A stretch of DNA of 64,000 nt from Rhynchopus euleeides (lineage: Eukaryota; Euglenozoa; Diplonemea; Diplonemida; Diplonemidae): positions 1,550,001 through 1,614,000 of the forward strand of contig OY723255.1 of NCBI GenBank assembly GCA_963210315.1, given 5' to 3'. The notes under the pieces were generated by a model. It worked only from the letters and a program-made list of their open reading frames with translations, searched no databases and was not told the origin of the DNA. Position numbers and translations under genes: made by a program. This document shows, piece after piece, positions 30,003 through 40,415 of the stretch (the first letter of the stretch is position 1; every line of letters starts with the position of its first letter).

Positions 30003-30946
30003 CCCTAGGGGGGGGGGGGGGTTCATGGAGGAGGCATTCAGAACCCTTCCAATGGGCCACACGGCGACAGGTGTCTGTTGAGGCTGTCCCGATCATTCCC
30101 CAGGGAGATAAAGCAGTTCCCGAGCCAGCCGAGGGCGGCGTGTGTTGTGTGTAATTTTGTGCGGTGCGTTTGAAGGAGAGCTACGGCCAAACTCCCGTTT
30201 GTGTTTTCCCTTTCTCTCCCGATACCCCGCTTTGATTTTTTTTATTCGGTTCTTTGCAGTACACCCAAATCATGTGATTGTCAGGAAGAAATTCAACAGC
30301 CGGGGAAGTGCTAGGTGCTTGCCGCCACATAGTTTCTCACCCCTCGGACCTGCCAAATCACACACTACCGCTTCCGCGGGGGGGAAAACATACCTTCTGT
30401 GTGGATCAGCAATGTGCATTTTTATCGGTTAGTTGGTGTTGCCGAAAACGCAGAAATTGGCTGGAAATGGTCTGGGAAAATGCTGGAAGCTGTCGTACCA
30501 CCCCCCCCGCCCCCCCTCCCCACCCCACCCACACCTCTCTGCACCTTCCCTGCATAACGAGTGAAGGGTGGTCATTCTTGTGCCCCCTTCTACTTCTATT
30601 TCACTACCCACACCTCTGCACCTTCCGTTACTCTCAGTATATGGTGCGCTTGGCGGACCGCCCTCCTCCCGCCCCCGCCGAGCGGGGGTCTCAGACCCCC
30701 CCCCCCCCCTCAGACTGTGTCTGCCTGGGAACTGATCCCCCCGGGTTCCAAAGATCCTCGCTCCATACCTGATGAGAGCCGGCGAGAGGAGGACGTAGTG
30801 TGGAAGGCTCGAAACGACGACACAACTAGTATTGCAAATACGTGGCGAAAAGGTAACAACCATCGCACACAGCAGGACAAACAAAGGTTCCCCCCCTCCC
30901 CCACGTGTGGATTTTTAATACCGTGGATGGTATGGCTGAAACCCAC
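30003..30946 (+). other. Gene-poor stretch with one exon-like segment (30714-30852)
   Basis: The segment 30714-30852 follows a C-rich tract ending CCCTCAG and precedes AAAAG|GTAACA, so it looks like an internal exon. Its open frame reads TVSAWELIPPGSKDPRSIPD ... NDDTTSIANTWRK. Similar CCCCTCAGACTG acceptor-like contexts occur at ~33568 and ~33655. I cannot place neighbouring exons; it may be a remnant. Nothing else supported. Confidence 0.25.
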
Positions 30947-30998
30947 TTTTTCGGTGACCCAAAAAGTACCTAAGAAGTACCCAAATTTGACTTTTTTT
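30947..30998 (+). repeat. 52-bp direct repeat flanking the 31001-33465 element (left copy)
   Basis: TTTTTCGGTGACCCAAAAAG followed by TACCTAAGAAGTACCCAAAT recurs at 33466-33517 in the same orientation, with one clear mismatch, immediately outside the opposite inverted terminus. Confidence 0.7.
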
Positions 30999-31000
30999 AA

Positions 31001-33465
31001 GGGGGGGTGTCAAAACTTATTTTCTGCCGGTTTCAGTCTGGATTTGTGGTCAGAGGCACCCCATGGCCAAAATGACCCCACCACGATCCGCACAGATCCC
31101 AAACGTTCAAAAGAACGGGGTTATGGAAAATTCGTGAGGGGGGTCCCGCTGGGTGGGTGGGTGGCTGGGGTGGGGGCCTGCCGGGTGGCGACCTCACACA
31201 CCCTGCACCTGCACCGCCATCCTATACTGTCCTGCCTTCCATACACTGTCCCGCCAGCCTATGCTGTACCGCCAATCCTGTTGTTCGAGCATGCCGCAGT
31301 ACACGGCTCTCTCGCCTCTGCCACATGTGGCCAACAGCACAGTGTGTCGGCTTGCGACCTGCACTGCCACCTGCACCTGCGACCTGATGGATTCCAGTGC
31401 AGTGACGAAGTCCGTGTGTGCAGCCGCCAACTATATGCGGCACATGACCCTGTCTTCGCCGCATTCATCGCGAGAGAATGTCCGCATGTAATCAAGGTGT
31501 CTGGGCTACTGTGGCAAAAAGCTTCGAACGGCCGCTTCTGCACCACTGCGGCCGCCTGTTGGTCCCTCTCGCAGCTCGTTGACGGCGACGATAACGTCCT
31601 CGATTTCCTCCTGCGCATCCTTCTTTCGTGAAGTTGCAAATAGGGATACGAAGACGTACGAGGCTGTGATGGAGTTGGAGGGGGACCGCGAGACTGTGCG
31701 GAGGATGGGAATCTGCTTCGCGCACCTCGTGTACCCCTGCATTCTGTTTGTGTCACGGTTCTCGAAGAGCGAGGCCCAGGCAAGTGACACTTGCCAGCTC
31801 GGGTTCTCCTCGGAGTTGTTCCGCTTCCTCGCCTGGCGCTTGTGGCAAGCGGAGGCGAATGCAGAGGACGGGTACCTCCAGAGCTGGAGAGATCACCAGG
31901 AAGACTGCTTCGGCTAGTCCCTGTGCCTCTCGTTCGAGTCTGCAACATGCACACTGAAGGGCGGTGTTCCCGAGGAACTGGCGATGACTATGGAGAATGC
32001 ATGTACAATTGCTTGCACTGTAAATTTTGACTCCTCGCCGCACAGGTGTCAGAGGAACAGTTGAACGAGGTTGTCCCCACTCTTCTCGCTGAATCTGGTG
32101 TCGCCAAATACTATGGTGCCCACCACGATATTCTTCCTTCTTTGAGGTGTTGGCGCTTCCACCACGTGCGAGGAGAGGGAAGATTGGAAAACAATTGTCG
32201 GTCGGGGGCTGGTAAAGCCAAGTGGACAAGGACAACCAGAAAACAATAAGAGGACGGCAGCCACACACACAGAACTGTCCATACGTAACAAATGATCCGT
32301 CGCACCTGCCGACTCAACGGCCCAAGGTTAGCGGCATCGGCCGAAGTCGGACGGTGGGTGGACTTCTCACCAGGGTTTGACCCTCTGCCCCAAGGTGGAC
32401 AAGGCCGACGCTGAGAAGTTTCTCCGCACATCCATCCACCGTTTTGCTTCCGGTTGCTACTCCGAGTACAAGAGATACTCCCAGTCCACGGAAGGGATGG
32501 CTGCAGAGAGAACAGGCGCACTGGGACCTGCGGTCCTGGAAGGGGTCTGCGGCAGGATGCGGAGGGTGTTGATGATGAATGGGGGGGGGGTCGCTATCCA
32601 GGATGGTGTCCTCCGCGCCAAGCTCTGTTGCATGCATCATTGGGTTGATGGCACCTCTCCAGGTGTCACAGAGGCCCAGATCTCTTCTCTGGGGGGAAAG
32701 CTGGGGGCGGTGCAGGAGAGGAAGCTCCGTATTGGCAAGCTGCGACTTGCGGAACTCGAAGTCGCGAGGATCGCAGACAATAACGCATCTGAACGCAAGC
32801 GCAAGCGGACTGCCTTGATTGACAGTATTTGCATTGTATTCCACTGTGATGTGTCGTGGTTAAAGGGGGTGTTGGTGCAGCAAGCCCTGGCACGCGGGAT
32901 CCTCAACTGCCAGAGTAAAAACAAACCCGCTATTCTTGAACTCATTGAGAGTATGGACCGGTGTTTTACTCTGTCGGAACTGAGGGAATATGCGGAGGCG
33001 AGGGAACTCGTAGTCCGCCCAGAGTGGAGTCAGGAAGAGTTACTCGCGAAGCTTCAGGACCACGACACGGAACACATCGAGATTCCAGCGGTTGAAGAAG
33101 GAGAGTAGAGCGTAGACGGTCCAGAGGCTGGAGTAAGCCAGTAGAGCCGTAGAGAGTGCGGGTGCCACAGCCCCAAAACCCCCCACCCCCTCCGCTCACT
33201 TCCTGCCTGCAGGTCCCTTTTTGTTGTAACCCTCAACCAGCAAAGTGCCCCTGAACTGATCTCCCACTCCTCTCCTCCCAGCATTCACAGGCACAACTGC
33301 CTGAACCAGACCCGCATTTCACGGGTGAAGTTTGTCACCTAGACCACAAAAATGACCCCACTACGATCCGCGCGGAGTCCAAAAAGTACAATGGGGGAAG
33401 AAAATCACGATTCTGGGAGGTCGAATTTTTCCACCCAAGAAAATAAGTTTTGACACCCCTCCCCC
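31001..33465. mobile_element. Inverted-repeat-bounded segment carrying a gene
   Basis: Termini GTGTCAAAACTTATTTTCT (31008-31026) and its reverse complement (33439-33457), each next to a G/C run and flanked by the 52-bp direct repeats. Copies of the dispersed ACGATCCGC repeat lie just inside both ends (31065-31100, 33345-33380). The interior holds the unrecognised gene described separately. Class unknown. Confidence 0.5.
31370..33108 (+). CDS. Unrecognised multi-exon gene inside the 31-33 kb element
   Basis: Four + strand stretches look coding. About 31370-31629: DEVRVCSRQLYAAHDPVFAA..., vaguely BTB-like but not convincing. About 31625-31917: EAVMELEGDRETVRRMGICF ..., ending EDCFG-stop. 32046-32180: starts after CGCCGCACAG with VSEEQLNEVVPTLLAESGVA. 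32371-33108: after TTCTCACCAG, GLTLCPKVDKADAEKFLRTS ..., a clean ~245-residue frame ending in EIPAVEEGE. One frame-preserving join is CTTCCACCAC|GTGCGAGG at ~32165 to 32371. The last exon has a basic RKRKR patch and two helical segments. Junctions are tentative and no family is recognised. Its position between inverted termini suggests an element-encoded protein. Confidence 0.35.
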
Positions 33466-33929
33466 TTTTTCGGTGACCCAAAAAGTACCCAAGAAGTACC
33501 CAAATTTGACTTTTTTTTGGGCGTCAGCCAGACCAGTGGAACAATCAATTCTATATTCTACTCTTTACCCCCCCTCAGACTGGCCCTCCTACAAACAAAC
33601 AAACAACCGTACGCAAATACGCTACTTTCTACAATCAAAACCCCCCCCCCCCCCCTCAGACTGGCCCTCCAGACTGCCGCTCGGGAGCGGGAGTCCACCG
33701 TGTGAGTTGAGCTCGTTGGCAACTGAACTCATCCCCCCCCGCCCCCCCCCCCCCTGCCTTTCGCAACGAGAATTCGTAATCACCACCGCTTCGCGCTGAC
33801 CCCCCCCACCCCACCCCCCCCCCCCACAGGACTGAGGGTGCAAGGGGGCAGGTGGGGTCACCCCCCCCTACCCCACCCCACACACCGCCCTTTCCCCTCC
33901 TTCCCTCCCTCCCCCGCTCGGAGCACACG
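33466..33929 (+). other. C-rich leader region upstream of the SAM-domain gene
   Basis: Contains the right copy of the 52-bp direct repeat (33466-33517), two CCCCTCAGACTGGCCCTCC segments (~33568 and ~33655), and long C runs. 33885-33923 is a pyrimidine-rich tract ending GCTCGGAG, the likely trans-splice acceptor for the gene at 33930. Confidence 0.45.
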
Positions 33930-35630
33930 ATGGCGCTGTCCGTTCTCCAGGGCACGTCGGGTGGAGGCGGCGGGCGGCAGGCGCGTGCCTGGCACCGGGA
34001 GTGGAATGTGATGAAGAAGCACTCGGCTGACTTCTGCCTCGCAACCGCGCGCAGCGGGATGGCGCTCGGGGGGAAGTCGCCCCTCCTCGACACGGAGATC
34101 AGGGCTGTCACGCCCCGCGTCCGGATGGCGCCCAGCGAGGAACGCGTTGCGGATAGGGAATACCTCAGTGCCTGCCGCGCGCTGAAGAAGATTGCAGAGG
34201 ATGACTACAGCAGGTTTGGCGAGCACCACAACGTCCCGGGGTGCTTCGCCCAGTTCGCCCGCTGCATCGCCACGCTCATCCGCGGCATCGGCGAGGAGAC
34301 GAATGGGAGCTGGGCCTTCATCGCACCCTTGATGTGCCCTTCGCCCTTGCCGCTGCTCACGGAGCTGCTGACCCTCGACATCTCGCGGCTCCCCGGCGCG
34401 GCGAGCGCGGCCCTCGCTTCGCTGCAGCCGCCGGATGACCTCGATCTGGATCAGCTCGACTTCGCGTCGCCTGCGGCGACCGCCCTGGCGAAGTGGTGCC
34501 ACGCGCTGCAGGCTTACCACCTCTACCTGAGCGCGACGGGGGGCACGCCCGTCGTGCCCGGCGTGAGCCGGTCGTTCCGCAAGCTGGCGGGTCGGGGCGG
34601 GAGCCCGAGCAGGGCGTTTGCCTTTTCGACGCCGCGTGGGGGTTCGACGTGCCGCTCCCCGTCGGCACGGAGGAGGAGCAGGAGCAGCGGTGCTGTGCCG
34701 CGTGCCCCGCAGAGGATGCACAGCGTGCAGCGCACGCCGCATGTGGTGGAGGACTCCGTCGGGCGGCATGGCGCTCCGCGGGGGAGTGGTGGTGGCGGCG
34801 GCGAGGTGCAGCGTGGGCGGAGTGCGTCCCGTAGGGTGGTGCCGGCGACGACGCCTCCCGTGCATTCGCGGACCATGTCGCCGCCGGCGGATTCGTTTCA
34901 CTCGGTGAGAGATTGGCTGGTGTCGATCGGGCTCGGGTCCTTCACATCCGTCCTGATGCATAACGAGATTGACGTCGAGGTGTGTAAAAAATGCTGTGGT
35001 GTCGGTTCGGCGGAGCGGAGGAAAATTTTTGTGGGGCTCCTTTGGGAACAACTTCGCAAGCTTGGCAGGGCTGTGGGGGGGGGTGGGGTGGAGGGGGGTG
35101 GTTCTGTGGTTTGAAAGGAGCACCGCCATAATTATGGCCGCTCCCCTGCGCGGTATCCAGCGCTTGTTTCTGGACCAAAGAACCCAGCAGCCCTGGGAGT
35201 GCGAGAAGGCATATGGGCGGGGTGTAGGGCGTGTGAGGGGCTTCTCGCGGGGGTGCGCCAGAGGTGTTGTGTAAGGGCAAGCACGAGAGAAGAGCCAGCA
35301 AATTCTTCGTCGATTGCGAGAACACCCCACACGCCCTGCTGCGGGTGTGGGTGTGTCCTGCATGATCTGTATAGCAAAGTTTCCTGCGTTGTTAGCACAC
35401 CAACACCAACACCAACACCAACACCACCACAACACACATCCTCCCTTCAGACCGTGCCTCTCCTCACCCGGGATGACCTTGACCAGATGCTCGTGCCCCC
35501 GCCAGCTCTGAACAGGATGCTGGAATCTATCGCGACAATCCATTACTCACCTCGTGACAACGTGCTCATATCCCGGGCGCCGCCACCCCAGCAGACGGTG
35601 CCTGTGCCTGGATACCACATGCGGTGGTAG
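33930..35630 (+). CDS. SAM-domain protein with one intron
   Basis: Exons 33930-34979 and 35451-35630, giving about 409 residues. The 471-bp intron has GTCGAG|GTGTGT ... CCCTTCAG|ACC and is phase 0. Joining restores a SAM domain: SVRDWLVSIGLGSFTSVLMH, then NEIDVE|TVPLLTRDDLDQ (about residues 325-380). SAM domains mediate protein oligomerisation or RNA binding. The N-terminal ~210 residues form an unrecognised helical region (SACRALKKIAEDDYSRFGEH), followed by a Ser/Arg-rich disordered linker. The ATG lies 6 nt after an AG ending a pyrimidine tract. Unspliced, the frame would run on through intron sequence to a stop at 35112-35114 and lose half the SAM domain. A scaffold role is inferred. Confidence 0.65.
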
Positions 35631-36161
35631 AGCGAAAGTTGGAGGCGGGCCGCCCTGCTACGGGGGGGCGGGTCGGGGGGTGTGGAGGTGCCGTTTGTAA
35701 TATCGACGCCACCGTGCGCAAAGGAATAATCGCCCCCAACCCCCCCACCTCCCCCGCCTCCGTCCACGAGGGATGCAAACATGAGGCGACGTAAGGCAAT
35801 GCCACCCTGCGGCCAGGAGAACACGAAACAGCGACCCCTCTCGCCGGGGGGCGCTACGAACACGGCCAAAAAAAATTGTTCAAAAAATCGTTCAGCATGC
35901 TTTTATTGTAGACTAAATTGTTCCAGGGCGGGGGGGCGATCTCCCCCTTCACCCCACCCCACCTCAGTCACTCTGGCCGAGCACAGCACTTAGATCTCGG
36001 ACACAACCTGCATAACGAGTGAGGGGGGGAGGGGGGGGAGATGGAGATCAGCCCTGTGCTTCCATATTCTCTCCTGCTTCATCCCAGCCCCCCCCCCCTC
36101 CCCCCCACCTCTCAGGCACTCCGGCTGCCCCATCTGTTTGTACCTTTTGGTTTTTTTTACT

Positions 36162-36395
36162 AGTTACGAGCGACGAAGCGTAGCGAAGTCGCGAAGTAAC
36201 GAAGGAAATCGTACGACTGAAGCTTTGGATTAGCACCTCATGCCACTTCACAGGGCCTCAACACAGCCTTGAGACAGCAAGTGTGCGCTCAACAAAAAGT
36301 AGTCCGGAACTGTTCTCCCACAGTTGCTGGACAGGGTGTCTATAATAAAGCGAAAGGAGTACGATTTTCGTCTTGCATTTATTTTGTCTTGTTTT
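36162..36395 (+). repeat. Dispersed ~235-bp repeat (copy 1)
   Basis: Starts AGTTACGAGCGACGAAGCGT and continues through TCGCGAAGTAACGAA, ATGCCACTTCACAGGG and GTGTGCGCTCAAC. A homologous copy is at 44259-44460. The first 40 bp are themselves palindromic in part (AGTTAC...GTAAC). Confidence 0.7.
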
Positions 36396-37420
36396 AGTAT
36401 TGTACTCCCCCACCCCCACCCCCACCCCCACCCGCCCTAACAACTCTCCTCAGGCCCTGGCTCCCCCTCCCCACCCTCCCCCGCCCAGCCCCCCTCCGGG
36501 GCACGTGTGCAGGATGCGGTGTTACCCACGGCCGCGACACCCTCTTCGTCTAGAGTGAGTCCGCGACTTGTAGTACAGAGCCGGCTCACCCCCCACTTCC
36601 CAAGTTTGGCGTTTCGCTGTTAATTGAGGCCCCATTTCGGTGGCTTCCTCTTCTTGCCTGCAGTCTTCTGATTAGGAATCCCCGCTCCCCCTCCCCACCC
36701 TCCCCCGCCCAGCCCCCCTCCGGGGCACTTGTGCAGGATGCGGTGGTACCCATGTGATTCCCCCCCCCCCCCCTCCCCCCCTCGCATGATTGAAGGTGCT
36801 GGGAGACTTGCTTTCCATTCACTCTCGACAGTCAAACCCCCCTTCCCCCCGCAGGGTTTTTCTCTTGTGTTGTATGTGTGTGTGTCGACCACTGTTCGGG
36901 GAGGCACACATCCCACACACCGAAGCATGGTGTGGGTTGTAGATTTGTACGTCAAAGCAGGGAAAGGGAAGAGGGAGAGAGTGCGTGTGTGTGGGGATGA
37001 GAGGCCGGTTGGTTGTCCAAAGGCCGCAGTGTGATAGTCGTCTGGTTGGCCTCCCCACCCCCCACCCCCGTCCCCCCCTTCGCCCCTCGCCCCTCGCCCC
37101 AGGCCTGTCGCTAACTTTTCGATTTTGGAGATTTGGTGGGTTGACGCTCCTGTTTTGGGGGGGGGGATTAGGGGGGAAAACACTAGGGGTCAATATTTCT
37201 CGCGCGCGCTCGTGTTGTTGCCTAATTTTCCCGTCGGTGGACCACTAGGTGGGCACGGTGTGAGGCGCTGGGTTCCTTCCGTGGTTCCTCTCCCGGTCGC
37301 GCCATCCTCGGGTGACGGAGGAAACCCAAAAAATGGCTTTCGGTGCCATGATTTCGACGCTACCCCCTGATATGCCACGGCCGTCGAAGCGCAAGGACTT
37401 GGTTACTCGACGGGCACGCG

Positions 37421-37480
37421 AGATGGGGGGTCTGGGGGGCAGAGCCCCCCAGCGCCGGAGGCCACGGTAGTGAACATTTT
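37421..37480 (-). repeat. Dispersed GC-hairpin repeat (copy 5, diverged)
   Basis: Stem loop changed to GGCAGAGCC and GCCGCC shortened to GCGCC. On the minus strand its upstream side carries the CAGAATCTGTACGCC context. Confidence 0.75.
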
Positions 37481-37592
37481 CATTGTGGGCGTACAGATTC
37501 TGTGTGAGTTGGCTGCGTACCCCTGAGGCTACTGGAGTGGTTGGATTCCCTGACCTGATGGGAATCGAATGACTTGAGTACGAGACAGACGC

Positions 37593-37657
37593 CACAGGGG
37601 GGTCTGGGGGGCGGAGCCCCCCAGCCGCCGGAGGCCACGGTAGTGAGCATCTGTTCC
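37593..37657 (-). repeat. Dispersed GC-hairpin repeat (copy 6)
   Basis: Standard ~65-bp unit, 112 bp downstream of copy 5 in the same orientation. Confidence 0.8.
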
Positions 37658-37674
37658 TGCAAAACCATACTCTC

Positions 37675-37806
37675 TTCGACGTCGACCCAGTGAAAGTGGG
37701 TTGACGCTTGGTCGACGCTTGGTGAGCGTCGACCCAGTGTAATAAATGGGTTGGCGCTTGGTCCAGGCTTGAATGGCAACCCAGTTCTACTGGGTCGACG
37801 CTTTTT
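37675..37806. repeat. GTCGACCCAGT palindrome array
   Basis: At least six segments of GCGTCGACCCAGT or its complement ACTGGGTCGACGC, with degenerate forms (GGGTTGACGCTTGG, GGGTTGGCGCTTGG), in ~130 bp. Confidence 0.6.
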
Positions 37807-38111
37807 TATGGTATCACAACAACAACACCACCACCACCACCCCCACCCGAGCAGGACTGCTGCTTTCATCCTGTGGCAGCCCATACACACGCGCTCTGAA
37901 CACCTCTGCCTCTCTCTGTCCCCCCTCCACCTTATTCAAACCTTCAAACTTGCATCGCTGCGCCAAACCCGAAATCCTACATGATTCTGCTTGCCTCTCT
38001 TCGCCCTTCCCCAGCAACCACTGCGTAGCCACCCCGCCGCCACCGCCACCGCCACCCCCCGTGTTCAAGAGGGGCTCTGCTGACACACACCACACTCACA
38101 CCACTCTCTGT

Positions 38112-38136
38112 GTCTTTATCCCTTGCCTTTCCCCAG
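38112..38136 (+). promoter_or_regulatory. Putative trans-splice acceptor
   Basis: Pyrimidine tract CTTTATCCCTTGCCTTTCCC followed by CAG at 38134-38136, two nt before the ATG at 38139. Too close to the ATG for a normal 5' UTR with a promoter; fits spliced-leader addition. Confidence 0.55.
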
Positions 38137-38138
38137 CC

Positions 38139-39188
38139 ATGCCCGGGGGGTGGAATGCATCGCTGCGCAGCAGCACCGGGGCTGATGTCGGCATTCTGCT
38201 GCGCCGCGAACACCTCCTCCCCGACCCCGCCGCCAAGAAGCTGGCCGAGGCCGAGCTGGGCGGGCTCCGCCAGCGCCTCATCACAACCCTCGAGGCGAAG
38301 GTGCGGCTCCTCGAGGGCGAGGTCCGCAGGGCTCGCAGCCGGAGCGCCACCCCGCCCGCCGCACGCCCCATCAAAACACCTGGCCCGCAGCAGGCTTGGG
38401 GCACCACCGCCACCGCCACCGCCACCACCACCCCCCGCAAAGTCTCCTGCAGCTGCGCCCCTCTCCCGGCAGAGGGCGTGCTGGGGGTGGGGATGGCACA
38501 GCTGGCGCAGCGAAGGTCGGCCACACCGACACCCACGACTCCTGCATTCTCCACTCCCAGGTCGAGGCTGGCGAAGCGGAGGCGTGCCAACACGGCTGCT
38601 GGTGGGGATGAGTGCGGTGGTGGTGGGGGTGGTGGCGGCGGTGGGAGAGTGGGAGCGCATGCCGCCCCGTCTGCGGGGGAGGCGCACCACCCGCAGCAGC
38701 ATGCGGCGCTGCCGCCTCTGGAGGCGCTGCTGGTGAGGCAGCACGGCAGCATGCGGGCGGCGTTTGTCAACCTGCAGGCGCTCCACTCGCCGAGGCTGTC
38801 GGCAGCGAAGCGCTTTTACCTCCCAGCACCGGGTGAGAGTGGTGCTGCCGAGGTGACAGAGGGCGGCGGGGGTCGCGTGGCGGAGCACGCGCACCGCACC
38901 CACCCCGCCTTCGCCGACCCCGCGTCGCTGCAGGACTACGCGTCGTTCCGGAGGGCGGTGGAGGCGTCAGGAGGTCCCGTCGGGGATGGTGGTCTGCAGC
39001 ATCTGCGGGAGCTGCAGGGGGAGCGGGTGCGGATCGAGGCGTTGGTTGCGGAGAGGGAGGCACGCCACCGCGCCCAGCTGGCGGCGCTGATGGCGGAGGT
39101 GGCTGCGGAGGAAGGGGAGGGGGATGCTTTGAGGGCGGCTCTGGCGCAGCACCGCGGTCATACCCAGCTGGCGGCGCCGGGTGGGTGA
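38139..39188 (+). CDS. Coiled-coil protein with low-complexity centre
   Basis: 349 residues from the ATG at 38139, chosen because it directly follows the acceptor-like CCCCAG; the frame is open further upstream but without support. Residues ~30-70 (KLAEAELGGLRQRLITTLEA) and ~295-340 (ELQGERVRIEALVAEREARH) form predicted coiled coils. The middle is Thr/Pro- and Gly-rich with a basic patch (RLAKRRR). A segment LQDYASFRRAVEASG precedes the second coil. No enzyme domain. Structural or adaptor role inferred. Confidence 0.6.
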   Translation: MPGGWNASLRSSTGADVGILLRREHLLPDPAAKKLAEAELGGLRQRLITTLEAKVRLLEGEVRRARSRSATPPAARPIKTPGPQQAWGTTATATATTTPRKVSCSCAPLPAEGVLGVGMAQLAQRRSATPTPTTPAFSTPRSRLAKRRRANTAAGGDECGGGGGGGGGGRVGAHAAPSAGEAHHPQQHAALPPLEALLVRQHGSMRAAFVNLQALHSPRLSAAKRFYLPAPGESGAAEVTEGGGGRVAEHAHRTHPAFADPASLQDYASFRRAVEASGGPVGDGGLQHLRELQGERVRIEALVAEREARHRAQLAALMAEVAAEEGEGDALRAALAQHRGHTQLAAPGG

Positions 39189-40415
39189 TGGAGAGAGAGA
39201 GAGAGAGAGACGCTTGCTTTTGGTCCGCGATTGCGTGGGCTGGAGCTTCAGGGGGGGTCGCACGCCAGCGACACGTTGTCAAGCACTTGAGAGAGAGAGG
39301 TGGGGGGGAAGAGATGGGGAGGGGGGCGCAGGGCGTAGGGCGTAGGGTGTAGTTTGTCAAAAAGAACCGTAGAAGGTTGGGAAGGGTAGAAAGTGGGCGG
39401 GTGGGTGGGTGGGGTTGCGGGGAGGGTGTGTGCCGCAGCTGCCCAGCCACCCTCCCCCTACCGCCGCAGTGTGGGGGGGGGGGGGGGGACTTCCCTCTGG
39501 GCCTGCATGTGTGTTGGGTGTGGACGGGTCGTGGTGTGGGGGAGCCTTGCTCGGTCAGAGGATACAAAGGAGATAGGGGGAGGGGGGAGGTCAGTTCATC
39601 CAGTTCTGCTGTAGTATCAGTTCGCGTGCGGAGGGGCTGGAGCGGGGAACAAAGAGACACAAATCCTGCTGTGAGTTGTGCGGTGTTTCCCCTCAGCCCC
39701 CCTTCCAACCTTGCGTTTTGCAAGTGGTAGTAAAAAGAAAAACACGACAGGTCAGATCGCCCGTCCTTCCTCGACCTCACGACTCCCCCCTACGCACCTA
39801 CGGTGCTCAAACAAGTTTGTGGTGTGGTGTGGGGTGGGGCTGTTGGGGATGATGTTTTTGGGTTAGATTGCCCATGCCCTTGCGGTGCGTGGGGGGGGAT
39901 GTGTGGGGTGCGGTCACCACCGGCTTGGGTCAGCAGGGCCCGGCCCTGCGCGGGATCCTGGCCCACCCTGTGTCGCAGCAGAGACCCCACTGGAGTTAGA
40001 GTGTAGGGCCAACCCAATGCTAGCCAGAATAGAACGGCACACATCACGGCCAGCGTGGTGTGTGCTGCATGAGTTGTTGCAGTGGAGGTCGTGCGAAGGG
40101 TGGTGCTCGAGTGTGTCCTGACGCTGCTGTCAACTCCTTTGTGTGGGTGTTCATACCTTCTTGTCTAGAGCCGCAGAACCGTGCTGGGGGGGAGGGGCGC
40201 CTCCCGCTCCTGGGCGCACTATTTAAGGAAATGTGGTCTGGGGTCTGGGCCCCTGCGCACAGGAGGAGCCTTGCAGCCCCCCACCGCCTGTTCCGTTGTT
40301 GCACAGCAGCACAGAGCGCTGCAGAGCGGCCTGCTCTTGGCCAGCCCCACTACACCACCACCTTCAGGTAAAATCCTGAAAGATCCGAGGGCAACACCAG
40401 GCATTATCATCAACA
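39189..40415. other. Intergenic region, simple repeats only
   Basis: GA tandem tract at 39190-39209, G runs at ~39472-39489, no supported gene. The acceptor-like CACCACCTTCAG (ending 40367) belongs to the next gene. Confidence 0.5.

Larger units (their letters stand above)
35631..38138. other. Long intergenic region with several dispersed repeats
   Basis: No gene supported. It holds a ~235-bp repeat shared with 44259 (36162-36395), a duplicated 70-bp C-rich block ending CAGGATGCGGTG (36460-36530 and 36682-36752), a 43-bp segment (36795-36838) shared with 42997-43043 upstream of the 43150 gene, two GC-hairpin repeats, and a GTCGACCCAGT palindrome array (37675-37806). Confidence 0.5.

Noticed and set aside
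31370..31480. BTB/POZ domain in the 31-33 kb gene
   Set aside because: Only a loose resemblance (LYAAHDPVFAAF); the surrounding conserved positions are absent.
33858..35543. 561-residue minus-strand ORF opposite the SAM-domain gene
   Set aside because: Arg/Pro/His-rich shadow of a GC-rich coding strand; the + strand shows a restored SAM domain across a clean intron.
37490..37600. tRNA gene suggested by ATTCGATTCCC on the minus strand
   Set aside because: No acceptor stem, D-arm or anticodon arm can be fitted around it.
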